Shown here: piece after piece, positions 41,353 to 49,895 of the stretch
How positions within the stretch are numbered: position 1 is the first letter of the stretch
Layout of the letters: every line of letters begins with the position of its first letter
Source: Streptomyces sp. NBRC 109706
GTDB taxonomy: Bacteria; Actinomycetota; Actinomycetes; Streptomycetales; Streptomycetaceae
Reading direction: 5' to 3'
DNA: 64,000 nt
Assembly (NCBI RefSeq): GCF_000974485.1
Contig: NZ_BBOM01000005.1
Location: 728,289 to 792,288, forward strand
The notes under the pieces: model-generated
The model's database searches: none
What the model was told of the DNA's origin: nothing
Seen by the model: the letters and a program-made list of their open reading frames with translations, nothing else
Program-made: the position numbers and the translations under genes

Positions 41353-41575
41353 GAGCGCTCAAGAGATTACACGGTCCTCGGCAGATGGCGAAATCCATTG
41401 AACCCCCGGCCCTCCGGGTGCGGCGGTACGATTTTCGCCCGCCAGGTGCCGTGCGCTCTTGGCGCTTTCTCCGGGTCTTTCCGGTTTCCCCCTTGTCGGC
41501 CCGGTTGATCCCGGCTGGTCCGGTTGCCTCCCCTTACGCTCGCTTCCGTCTGACCTGACCTGACCGGGGAGAGCG

Positions 41576-42769
41576 ATGTCGGACTCGGACCGACTACTGC
41601 TGAGTGGGGCCCGCCTGGCCGACGGCCGGCCCGTGGATGTGGCCCTGGACGCCGGCCGGATCCGGGCGGTGGCCCCGGCCGGCACGCTGCCGGCCGGCGC
41701 GCCCGGCCAGCGGGTGGAGCTGGCCGGCTATCTGCTGCTGCCGGCCCCGGCCGAGCCGCACGCGCACCACGATGTCGCGTTGACCGCCGACGGCGCGCCC
41801 GACGGCGCCGGCGGTCCGACCGTGCTGGAGCGGCGGATCACCGAGGCGGCGCTGTCGCAGCTGGGTCATGGCGCGACCGCGCAGCGGAGCCATGTCCTGG
41901 TGCGCGACGACCGGGGTCTGGCCGCGCTCGCCGCCGCGCAGCGCGCCGGCCGGGCGCTGGCGGGGCTCGCGGAGTTGAGCACGGTGGCGCTGCCGGGGCC
42001 GCTGACCGGCCGGGCGGGGGCCGACCAGCGGGCGCGGCTGCGGGAGGCGGTGGAGTCGGGGGCCGACGCGGTGGGCGGCGCGCCGGATCTCGATCCGGAT
42101 CCGGTCGGCCATCTCCGGTGGGTGGTGGAGCTGGCCGCCGAGCACGGCAGGCCGGTGGATCTGCACACCGACGCGGCGGACGCCGGTTGGTTGGCGCGGC
42201 TGGTGGCGCTGGCCGGGGCGGGTGGGATGACGCGGCTGACCGTGGGTCCGGCCGGTGGACTCGGCCGGCTGGGGCCGACGGCGCTGGCCCGGGTCGCCGA
42301 CGGGCTGGCCGCCGGCGGGGTGACGGTGGTCTGCCTGCCGCAGGGCGGGTGCGCGGGCACGTGCGGTGGGCGGGTGCCGGTGCGGGAGTTGACGGCGGCC
42401 GGGGTGACGGTGGCGGCGGGCAGCGGGGCGCTGCGTTCGGTCGTCAACCCGGTGGGGCGCGGGGACCCGTTGGAGGCGGCGTTCCTGTTGGCGTCGTGGG
42501 GTGAACGGTCGCCGCTGGGTGCCTATGAGGCGGTGAGCGGGGCGGCGCGGGCGGCTTCGGGTCTTGCCACGGTGGCGGTCGAGCCGGGGGCGCCGGCCGA
42601 ACTGCTGGCGGTGCGGGGCGAGTCGGTGGCCGGGGCGCTGTCGTTGGGCTACAGCCGGGTGGTGGTGCACCGGGGGCGGATCGTGGCCAGGACGAGCGCG
42701 GTCCGCGAGTACCGTTCCGATCCGCCGAGTCCGGTGGGGCTTGAGCTGCCGCGTCAGCCGGCGGGGTGA
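41576..42769 (+). CDS. Amidohydrolase-like protein lacking catalytic metal ligands
   Basis: 397 residues with the cytosine-deaminase-type outline: N-terminal beta part, E-P-H-A-H-H-D-V at the first metal motif, and D-L-H-T-D-A-A-D in the middle. The later histidine segment reads T-V-G-P-A-G-G-L with no His, and the catalytic Asp segment (G-H-D-D in CodA) reads A-G-S-G-A-L-R-S. It is therefore probably not a functional hydrolase of the usual kind. Positions 41353-41575 contain no gene. Confidence 0.75.
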   Translation: MSDSDRLLLSGARLADGRPVDVALDAGRIRAVAPAGTLPAGAPGQRVELAGYLLLPAPAEPHAHHDVALTADGAPDGAGGPTVLERRITEAALSQLGHGATAQRSHVLVRDDRGLAALAAAQRAGRALAGLAELSTVALPGPLTGRAGADQRARLREAVESGADAVGGAPDLDPDPVGHLRWVVELAAEHGRPVDLHTDAADAGWLARLVALAGAGGMTRLTVGPAGGLGRLGPTALARVADGLAAGGVTVVCLPQGGCAGTCGGRVPVRELTAAGVTVAAGSGALRSVVNPVGRGDPLEAAFLLASWGERSPLGAYEAVSGAARAASGLATVAVEPGAPAELLAVRGESVAGALSLGYSRVVVHRGRIVARTSAVREYRSDPPSPVGLELPRQPAG

Positions 42770-42837
42770 GGCGCGCGGGCCGGGGCGGTCGGCGGTCGGC
42801 GCCCCTGGCTCGCGCCGGATCGCGTTACGGTCGAGGT

Positions 42838-43494
42838 ATGCGCACTGTCATCGCTGGTGGACATGGCAAGATCGCCCGGCGGCTGGAGAGGCTGCTCTCC
42901 GGGCGGGGTGAGCAGGTGGCCGGGTTGATCCGGCAGCCGGAGCAGGCCGGGGCGCTGCTCGACGCCGGGGCCGAGCCGGTGGTCTGCGATCTGGAGTCGG
43001 CGGGGGTGGAGGAGGTCGCCCGGCATCTGGCCGGCGCGGACGCGGCGGTGTTCGCCGCGGGCGCCGGCCCCGGCAGCGGGGTGGCGCGGAAGGAGACGGT
43101 GGATCGGGCCGCCGCCACGCTGTTCGCGGACGCGGCCCAACGGGCCGGGGTGCGGCGGCTGTTGGTGGTGTCGGCGATCGGCGTGGACGACGAGCCGCCG
43201 GCCGGGACCGATCCGGTGTTCGCGGCCTATCTGCGGGCGAAGGGCGCGGCGGACGCCGATATCCGGGCGCGTACCGGGCTGTTCTGGACGATTCTGCGCC
43301 CCGGTCGGCTGACCGACGATCCGGGCACGGGCCGGGTGCGGTTGGCGCCGAGCGTCGACTACTCGACGGTGACCAGGGACGATGTGGCGGCCGTGTTGGC
43401 GGCGTTGCTGGATCGGCCCTCGGCGGCGGGGCTGACGTTGGATCTGGTGAACGGGGACACCCCGATCGCGCGGGCGGTCGCCGAGTTGGGCTGA
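42838..43494 (+). CDS. NAD(P)-binding protein, atypical SDR (SDR5-like)
   Basis: 218 residues. Rossmann start V-I-A-G-G-H-G-K-I-A-R-R-L, later V-F-A-A-G-A-G-P-G-S-G and L-L-V-V-S-A-I-G-V-D. Belongs to the NAD(P)H-binding atypical SDR group found next to many unrelated genes. Reaction unknown. Confidence 0.85.
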   Translation: MRTVIAGGHGKIARRLERLLSGRGEQVAGLIRQPEQAGALLDAGAEPVVCDLESAGVEEVARHLAGADAAVFAAGAGPGSGVARKETVDRAAATLFADAAQRAGVRRLLVVSAIGVDDEPPAGTDPVFAAYLRAKGAADADIRARTGLFWTILRPGRLTDDPGTGRVRLAPSVDYSTVTRDDVAAVLAALLDRPSAAGLTLDLVNGDTPIARAVAELG

Positions 43495-43567
43495 GGACTC
43501 GACAGGGAGAACGGGGAGAACGGTGTCCGGCGCCTTGTCGGTCGGCGGGCGCCGTTCTACTGTTCTA

Positions 43568-43608
43568 GGACATCGGACGTCCGACGTACGGCGTCCCATG
43601 TGATGTCC
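43568..43608. promoter_or_regulatory. Operator region upstream of the sialidase
   Basis: GGACATC (43568-43574) and GATGTCC (43602-43608) flank the perfect 12-bp palindrome TCGGACGTCCGA (43573-43584) and GTCCCATGT. The GGACAT/ATGTCC half-sites match the palindrome before the FadR-type gene (51588-51604), which suggests one regulon. Confidence 0.5.
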
Positions 43609-43639
43609 AAGAGCCATCGACGACAGGAGTGGGTTCGGC

Positions 43640-44908
43640 ATGCATCCCCTGACGTTTTCCCTGACGCGTTACCCAACCGCCGGTGTCCGGGCGGGTGTTG
43701 GCCGGCGGAGGCGGCGGGCGGTGCCGCTGGTGGTGGCGACCGGCGCCGTGTTGGGCCTGCTGGTCGCGGCGGCGCCGGCCGCGCTGGCGGGCGGCGGCGG
43801 GGTGCCCCCCGTGGCCTGTGACTCCTCGGTGCCGTTTCTCTCCGGCACCGGGGGCTATGACACCTTCCGGGTGCCGTCCGCCGTGGTGCTGCCGTCCGGC
43901 GCGTTGTTGGCCTTCGCCGAGGGGCGGGTGTCGGGCGCCGGCGACACCGGCGAGATCGATGTGGTGGCGCGGCGGTCGGAGGACGGCGGCTGCAGTTGGG
44001 GGCCGTTGACGGTGGTGGCCGAGGGCGCCGGCGACACCCGGGGGAACCCGGCGCCGGTGGTCGATCCGGCGACCGGCCGGCTGGTGCTGGTGACCTGCTA
44101 CAACAGCGGCGAGGTCGGCGAGGGGCAGATCATGCGGGGCGAGGTCACCCCGGAGCAGAGCCGGCGGGTCTTCGTGCAGACCAGCGACGACGAGGGGCGG
44201 ACGTTCACCGCGCCCAGGGAGATCACCGACCAGGCGAAGCTGCCGGACTGGCGCTGGTACGCGACCGGTCCCGGGCACGCGATCGCGCTGACGACGGGCG
44301 AGCACGCCGGCCGGCTGCTGGTACCGGCCAACCACTCGACGGCGCCGCCGGCCGGCTCCCCCGACACCGGTCAGGAGGCGCGCTACTACGGTTCGCACGC
44401 GCTCTACAGCGATGACGGCGGCGTCAGCTGGGAGTTGGGCTATATCGACGACAGCTATGACGGGCTGGTCAACTCCAACGAGTCATCCGTCGCCGAACTC
44501 CCCGACGGGCGGCTCTACTTCAGCGTCCGGGACCAGAACGGCGAGGCGGCGGGGAACCGGCTGGGCGGCTACTCGTCGGACGGCGGGGCGAGCCTGGAGG
44601 GGCCGCTGACCGCACAGCCGGGCCTTGAGTCGGTGCCGGTGGTGCAGGGCAGTGTGCTCCGACTCCCGGGCGAGGAGGGCCCGTTGCTCTTCTCCGGTCC
44701 TTCGAACCCGGGCGTCAGGGAGGCGTTGACGGTCTGGCGCAGCGATGACGACGGGGCCTCGTTCGAGCCGGCGGTGACGCTCTCCGAACAGCCGGCGGCC
44801 TATTCGGATCTGGTGCGGCTGGACGACGGCACGGTCGGCGTGCTCTATGAGACCGGCGTCCAAGGGCCTTATGAGACGGTCGAGTTCCGCAGGCTGGACG
44901 AGAGCTGA
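43640..44908 (+). CDS. Secreted exo-alpha-sialidase (GH33)
   Basis: 422 residues. Signal peptide with R-R-R-R-R and a hydrophobic core (about 28-50, A-L-A cleavage). Catalytic beta-propeller with F-R-V-P (R77), E-G-R (E94) and four Asp boxes: S-E-D-G-G-C-S-W, T-S-D-D-E-G-R-T-F, Y-S-D-D-G-G-V-S-W and R-S-D-D-D-G-A-S-F; terminal Y-E-T-V. It releases terminal sialic acids from glycans outside the cell. Convergent with an aldolase/transport operon that could use the product. Confidence 0.93.
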   Translation: MHPLTFSLTRYPTAGVRAGVGRRRRRAVPLVVATGAVLGLLVAAAPAALAGGGGVPPVACDSSVPFLSGTGGYDTFRVPSAVVLPSGALLAFAEGRVSGAGDTGEIDVVARRSEDGGCSWGPLTVVAEGAGDTRGNPAPVVDPATGRLVLVTCYNSGEVGEGQIMRGEVTPEQSRRVFVQTSDDEGRTFTAPREITDQAKLPDWRWYATGPGHAIALTTGEHAGRLLVPANHSTAPPAGSPDTGQEARYYGSHALYSDDGGVSWELGYIDDSYDGLVNSNESSVAELPDGRLYFSVRDQNGEAAGNRLGGYSSDGGASLEGPLTAQPGLESVPVVQGSVLRLPGEEGPLLFSGPSNPGVREALTVWRSDDDGASFEPAVTLSEQPAAYSDLVRLDDGTVGVLYETGVQGPYETVEFRRLDES

Positions 44909-44918
44909 CGGAACGTGG

Positions 44919-44956
44919 GCCGGGCCGGCTCGCCCCCCGGGGTGAGCCGGCCCGGC
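44919..44956. terminator. Convergent terminator between sialidase and aldolase
   Basis: Perfect 13-bp stem (44919-44931 with 44944-44956, GCCGGGCCGGCTC). Confidence 0.7.
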
Positions 44957-44972
44957 GCCGTTTCGGGCTCGG

Positions 44973-45908
44973 TCAGAGCAGTCCGGCGGTGGCCAGATGG
45001 TGGGCGACGCGCTCCGTCTCCCGTTCGTCGAGCGGGATCTGGGGCTCGGCGGTGGTCGGGTGGTCGATCCAGCCGCGCAGATAGAGGGCCGTCTTGAAGC
45101 CGCCGATGGCGGCCGAGCCGCGGCCCATCCGGGCCGGGGAGCCCTCGTCCACCAGGGCGAACAGCCGTCCGAGCCGGTTCTGTTCGGCGGCGGCGGCCTG
45201 CCATTCGCCGCGTGCGCAGTGCCCGACCAGCCGGACATAGCCGTGCGGGTCGACGTTCCCCAGGCCGGGGACGACCCCGTCGGCGCCGAGCAACAGGGCG
45301 GCGTCCACGATGAGTTCGGATCCGGTGAGAACGGCGAACCCGTCGCCGGCCGGTCCCTCCCGCAGTTCGCGCAACACCTCGCGGAACACGCCGAGTTCGG
45401 GGCTTGAGTCCTTGAGTCCGGCGAGCACCCCGTCGGCGGCCAGCCGCAGCACCAGATCGGCGCCCAGCTTGCTGTGGACGGCGACCGGCAGGTCATAGGC
45501 GAAGACGGGGGCCTGGACGCGGTGCGCCAGCGCCCTGAAGTGCCGTTCGATCTCCTGGGGTTGGACGCGGGTGTAGAAGGGGGCGGTGGCGACGACGGCG
45601 TCGGCCCCGGCGGCGAGCGCGGCGGTGGCGTGTTCGATCACCCGGGGGGTGGTCATGTCGATGGCGCCGGCCAGCACCGGGAGCGCCCCGTCGACCCGGG
45701 CGGCGACGGTCTCCACCACGGTGACCCGTTGCCGGTCGGTGAGAAAGGCGGCCTCCGAGGTGGAGCCCAGCAGGAAGAGCCCGTGCACGCCGGCGCCGAC
45801 CAGCTGGTCGACCAGGCGGGTCAGGGAGGCGGTGTCCACCTCGCCCCGGGGTGTCAGCGGGGTGCATACCGGGGGGATCACCCCGGCGAGGCGGGCGGGC
45901 AGAGTCAT
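44973..45908 (-). CDS. DapA/NanA-family aldolase
   Basis: 311 residues from the ATG at 45908. TIM-barrel Schiff-base aldolase: G-S-T-S-E-A (canonical G-T-T-G-E), Y in F-A-Y-D-L-P, and the Schiff-base lysine in L-A-G-L-K-D-S-S. The pairing with a sialidase and a peptide-type importer suggests N-acetylneuraminate lyase (to ManNAc and pyruvate); a ketodeoxy sugar-acid aldolase is the alternative. Its ATG overlaps the TGA of the ATPase gene, so it is the last gene of the import operon. Confidence 0.85.
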   Translation of the reverse strand: MTLPARLAGVIPPVCTPLTPRGEVDTASLTRLVDQLVGAGVHGLFLLGSTSEAAFLTDRQRVTVVETVAARVDGALPVLAGAIDMTTPRVIEHATAALAAGADAVVATAPFYTRVQPQEIERHFRALAHRVQAPVFAYDLPVAVHSKLGADLVLRLAADGVLAGLKDSSPELGVFREVLRELREGPAGDGFAVLTGSELIVDAALLLGADGVVPGLGNVDPHGYVRLVGHCARGEWQAAAAEQNRLGRLFALVDEGSPARMGRGSAAIGGFKTALYLRGWIDHPTTAEPQIPLDERETERVAHHLATAGLL

Positions 45909-46978
45909 GAACGCTCCTTGTCCTGGGCTGCGGTCGACTGGGCTGCGGTGGCCTGGGCGACCAGTTGGTGGGTGGACTCCGAGGCGGCCACCGGGTGGTG
46001 GCAGCGGAAGCGGTGCCCATCGGGAGTTTCGCCGGGTTCGTCCCGGAAGTCCGGCATCGACTCGGCGCACCGCTCGTCGGCCTTCCAGCAGCGGGTGCGG
46101 AACGGGCAGCCGCTGGGTGGGCGGGTGGCCGAGGGCGGCGGGCCGGTGAGCGGGATCGGCTCGATCGGGTCGAGCAGTCCCGGCGTGGCCGAGAACAGCG
46201 CCCGGGTGTAGGGGTGGCGGGCGTGTCCGGTGACCCGCTCGGCGGGGGCCTCCTCCACGATCCGCCCCAGATACATGGTGATCACCCGGTCGCTCATCCG
46301 CCGGACGGTCTGGATGTCATGGGAGACAAAGACCATGGCCAGGCCCAACCGTTCCCTGAGGTCCAGCAGGAGGTTGAGTATCTGGGCCCGGACGGAGACG
46401 TCCAGCGCGCTGGTCGGCTCGTCGGCGATCACCAGCGCGGGTTCCAGGGCCAGCGCGCGGGCGATGGCGACGCGTTGCCGCTGGCCGCCGGAGAGCTGCC
46501 CGGGCAGCGCGTCGGCCACCGAGGACGGCAGCCCGACCAGGCCCAGCAACTCCCTTACGCGGGCGTCGCGTTGGGCGCCCGAGCCGCGTCGGTGCACATC
46601 CAGGGGGTCGCGCAGCACCCGGTGCACCGGCAGCCGCCGGTTGAGGGCGGTGGCGGCGTCCTGGAAGACCATGCCGACGCCGCCGCCCAGGGTGCGGCGG
46701 CGTTCGTCGGCGGGCATCGCCCACAGGTCGCGGCCGCCGTGCAGCACGGTGCCCGACTCGGGCTTCTCGATGCCGACCAGCACCCTGGCCAGCGTCGACT
46801 TGCCGCAGCCCGATTCGCCGACCACGCCCAGCGTCTCGCCGGGGGCGATGGCGAGGTCGATGTCCACCAGGGCCTGGACGCGCGGCGGGCGGAAGAGGCC
46901 GGCGCCGCGCGCCGCGTAGGAGAGCCGCGCCCCGCGCAGTTCCGTCAGCGGCGCCGCCCGCTCGTGGTCGACGTTCAT
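45905..46978 (-). CDS. ABC importer ATPase (OppF/DppF-type)
   Basis: 357 residues. Walker A G-E-S-G-C-G-K-S-T, Q-loop V-F-Q-D, signature L-S-G-G-Q-R-Q-R-V, Walker B L-V-I-A-D-E-P and switch H in F-V-S-H-D. The C-terminal oligopeptide-importer tail has C-P-F-R-T-R-C-W...C...C-H-H, a likely Fe-S or metal cluster site. Start overlaps the stop of the permease-ATPase fusion. Confidence 0.93.
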   Translation of the reverse strand: MNVDHERAAPLTELRGARLSYAARGAGLFRPPRVQALVDIDLAIAPGETLGVVGESGCGKSTLARVLVGIEKPESGTVLHGGRDLWAMPADERRRTLGGGVGMVFQDAATALNRRLPVHRVLRDPLDVHRRGSGAQRDARVRELLGLVGLPSSVADALPGQLSGGQRQRVAIARALALEPALVIADEPTSALDVSVRAQILNLLLDLRERLGLAMVFVSHDIQTVRRMSDRVITMYLGRIVEEAPAERVTGHARHPYTRALFSATPGLLDPIEPIPLTGPPPSATRPPSGCPFRTRCWKADERCAESMPDFRDEPGETPDGHRFRCHHPVAASESTHQLVAQATAAQSTAAQDKERS

Positions 46979-48939
46979 CGCTCCGCCCCTTCCCTGGTGT
47001 CGGATTCCCGGCCCGGGCCCGGTGGTGGGGCCGGATGGTGGCAGGCGACCAGGTGGCCGGGGCCTGGGGCCGGCCGGGGTGGCGGCGGTTCGGCGCAGTC
47101 GGCGTCGGCCAGTGGGCAGCGGTCGGCGAAGCGGCAGCCGGCGGGGAAGTCGGCCGGCGACGGCACCACGCCCCTGATCTGCGTCATCCTGGCCGCGCCC
47201 GACTCCAGCGACAGCACCGAGCCCAGCAGTCCCCTGGTGTAGTGGTGGGCGGGGGCGCCCACCAGGTCGGCGGTGACGCCGGTCTCGGCGATCTGCCCGC
47301 CGTACATCACCACCACCCGGTCGGTGACATCGGCGACCAGCGCCAGATCGTGGGAGACCAGCACCAGCGCGAAGCCCAACTCGGCGCGCAGCCGCAGCAG
47401 TAGCTCGATGACCTGGGCCTGGATGGTGACATCCAGCGCGGTGGTGGGTTCGTCGGCGATGATCAGCCTGGGCTCGCGGGAGAGCGCCATGGCGATCAGC
47501 ACGCGTTGGCGTTGCCCGCCGGATATCTCGTGCGGGTAGGCGCGGAGCACCCGCGCCGGGTCGAGGCCGACCAGTTCGAGGAGTTCGGCGGGGGTACGTC
47601 GGCCGCCCCTGCGGACCAGTTGGCGGAGTTGGGCGCGGATGGTCATGGCGGGGTTGAGTGAGGAGAGCGCGTCCTGGTACACCATCGCCATCTGGTGGCC
47701 GAGCAGCGCCCGGCGGGCGCGGGGGGCAAGGCCGGTCAGTTCGCGCCCGTCGAAGCGGACGCTGCCGCCGACGCTGGCGCCGGCCGGTGCCAGGCCCATC
47801 ACGGTGAGCGCGGTCAGGGACTTGCCGCAGCCCGATTCGCCGACCAGGCCGACGACTTCGCCCGGCCGGACGTCGAAGCCGACGCCGGCGACCACCTCGG
47901 TGCCGCCGTGTCGGTCGGCGAAGCTCACGGTCAACTCCCGGACGCTGAGCACCGGTTCGGCGGTGACGGGCGGCCGGGCCAGCGCGCGCAGCCGTTCGCC
48001 GGCGCGTTCCAGACCCGGCAGCGGCAGCACCTCGCCGGTGGGCGGGGCGGCGGCGCGTTCGACGGGGTCGGCGGCGTCCCGTTCGGCGGGGCGGTCCCGG
48101 GTGGTGGGGGCGGCCCAGCGGTCGGAGACGCCCTCGGCGAGGACGTTGAGTGCCAGCACGGTGAGCAGCATCAGCAGCCCGGGGAAGACCGTGGCCCACC
48201 AACCGCCCAGCAGCACCAGGTTCTTGCCGTCGGCGATGACGCTGCCCCAGGACGGTTCCGGTGGGCGGACGCCGGCGCCGATGAAGGAGAGCGACGCCTC
48301 GAAGACGATGGCGTCGGCGACCATCACGGTGCAGAACACCAGGACGGGCGCGGCGCAGTTGACGGCGACATGGCGGATCAGGATGTGCGGGGTGCGGGCG
48401 CCGATGACGCGTTCGGCGGTGACGTAGTCCTCGCCGTACTGGGCGAGGACGTTGGCGCGCACCACCCGGGCGATGGCCGGGGTGTAGAGGAAGGCAATGG
48501 CGCAGACCAGCACGGGGATGCCGCCGCCGAAGACGGAGATCAGCACGGCGGCCAGCGCGATGCCGGGGAACGCCATGACGACGTCCAGGCAGCGCATCAG
48601 CGTCTCGTCGACCGCCTTGCGGGAGGTGGCGGCGACGGCGCCGATCACCGCGCCGGCGACCAGGGCCAGCCCGGTGGCGCCCAGGCCGATGGCCAGCGAC
48701 CAACGGGCGCCGTGCATCAGTCGGCTGAGAATGTCGCGGCCCAGGCTGTCCTGGCCCATCCAGTGGTCGCCGGACGGCCCGTCGGAGCTGCCGGACTGGG
48801 CATAGGGGTCGTGCGGCGCCAGCCAGGGGGCGAGCAGCGCGACCAGCACCACCAGCAGCAGCGCGACCAGCGCGACCCTGGAGAGCGGCGTCAGTCGGGC
48901 CAACGCGCCTGGCCGGTGTGGTGACTTGAGGAATCTCAC
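46975..48939 (-). CDS. Fused ABC permease (DppC) and ATPase (DppD)
   Basis: 654 residues from the GTG at 48939. Residues about 1-290: DppC permease with five or six helices and the EAA loop (E-R-V-I-G-A-R-T-P-H-I-L-I-R-H). After a polar linker, residues about 340-640: ATPase with G-E-S-G-C-G-K-S-L, Y-Q-D, I-S-G-G-Q-R-Q-R-V, L-I-I-A-D-E-P, and a terminal C-R-F-A-D-R-C...C...C-H-H tail. Such fusions occur in Streptomyces peptide-family importers. Overlaps both neighbours by 4 bases. Confidence 0.92.
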   Translation of the reverse strand: MRFLKSPHRPGALARLTPLSRVALVALLLVVLVALLAPWLAPHDPYAQSGSSDGPSGDHWMGQDSLGRDILSRLMHGARWSLAIGLGATGLALVAGAVIGAVAATSRKAVDETLMRCLDVVMAFPGIALAAVLISVFGGGIPVLVCAIAFLYTPAIARVVRANVLAQYGEDYVTAERVIGARTPHILIRHVAVNCAAPVLVFCTVMVADAIVFEASLSFIGAGVRPPEPSWGSVIADGKNLVLLGGWWATVFPGLLMLLTVLALNVLAEGVSDRWAAPTTRDRPAERDAADPVERAAAPPTGEVLPLPGLERAGERLRALARPPVTAEPVLSVRELTVSFADRHGGTEVVAGVGFDVRPGEVVGLVGESGCGKSLTALTVMGLAPAGASVGGSVRFDGRELTGLAPRARRALLGHQMAMVYQDALSSLNPAMTIRAQLRQLVRRGGRRTPAELLELVGLDPARVLRAYPHEISGGQRQRVLIAMALSREPRLIIADEPTTALDVTIQAQVIELLLRLRAELGFALVLVSHDLALVADVTDRVVVMYGGQIAETGVTADLVGAPAHHYTRGLLGSVLSLESGAARMTQIRGVVPSPADFPAGCRFADRCPLADADCAEPPPPRPAPGPGHLVACHHPAPPPGPGRESDTREGAER

Positions 48940-49895
48940 GCGGCGCTCCTCAGCCTGGGGTTGACCAGCAGATAGAGAATGTCGATGGCGAGGTTGACCA
49001 CGACGAAGCCCACGGCGGTGGTCAGCACCACGCCCTGGACGACGGCCGGGTCGCCGTTGCGGACCGCGTCGATCATCAGCTTGCCCATGCCGGGCAGCGA
49101 GAAGATCGTCTCGATCACCACGGCGCCGCCCAGCAGATAGCCGACCCGGAGGCCCAGCACGGTCAGCGGGTTGATCAGCGCGTTCCGCAGGACGTTGCGC
49201 CCGACGACCACCACGGGCGGCAGTCCGCCGCCGATGGCGGTGCGGACGTAGTCGCGGTCCAGCTCCTCCACCACGGCGGTGCGGACCACGCGGGTGAGCT
49301 GCGCCGCGACCGGCAGGGAGAGCGCCAGCGCGGGCAGCGTCAGGCTGTTGAGCCAACCCCGCAGCGAGTCCTGGGGGTTGATATAGCCGCCGGTGGGGTA
49401 CCAGCCGCGGCCCACGGCCAGGTACTGGATCAGCAGCAGCGCCAGCCAGAACGCGGGGGCCGCGACGCCGACCAGGGAGACCACGCGGATGATCTGGTCG
49501 GGCGCCCTGTCCCGGTAGAGGGCGGCCAGCACGCCCAGCGGCAGCGCGATCAGCACCGCGATCCCCAGCCCGAGGAAGGTGAGTTGGAGGGTGAGCGGCA
49601 GCGCGGTGGTGACCTGGTCCCAGACGGGGGCGCGGGTCAGCACGCTGATGCCCATGTCGCCGGTGACCAGATCGCCGACGAACGCGGCGTAGCGCACCGG
49701 GAGCGGGTCGAGCAGCCCGTTCTCCTCGCGGAACTCGTGCAGTTGCTCCTGGGTGGGGTTGGCGCCCTGGAAGTAGGCGGAGGCCGGGTCCATGTCGGAG
49801 AACCGCATGACCAGGAAGACGAAGAGGATGATGCCCAGCAGCAGCGGCACCAGCAGCAGCACCCGGCGCAGCACCATCCGCAGGACGACGGTCAC
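48936..49895 (-). CDS. ABC importer permease (DppB-type)
   Basis: 319 residues starting GTG at 49895, six helices, EAA loop R-T-A-I-G-G-G-L-P-P-V-V-V-V-G-R-N-V. Forms the channel with the DppC part. GTGA overlap with the binding-protein gene. Confidence 0.93.
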   Translation of the reverse strand: MTVVLRMVLRRVLLLVPLLLGIILFVFLVMRFSDMDPASAYFQGANPTQEQLHEFREENGLLDPLPVRYAAFVGDLVTGDMGISVLTRAPVWDQVTTALPLTLQLTFLGLGIAVLIALPLGVLAALYRDRAPDQIIRVVSLVGVAAPAFWLALLLIQYLAVGRGWYPTGGYINPQDSLRGWLNSLTLPALALSLPVAAQLTRVVRTAVVEELDRDYVRTAIGGGLPPVVVVGRNVLRNALINPLTVLGLRVGYLLGGAVVIETIFSLPGMGKLMIDAVRNGDPAVVQGVVLTTAVGFVVVNLAIDILYLLVNPRLRSAA

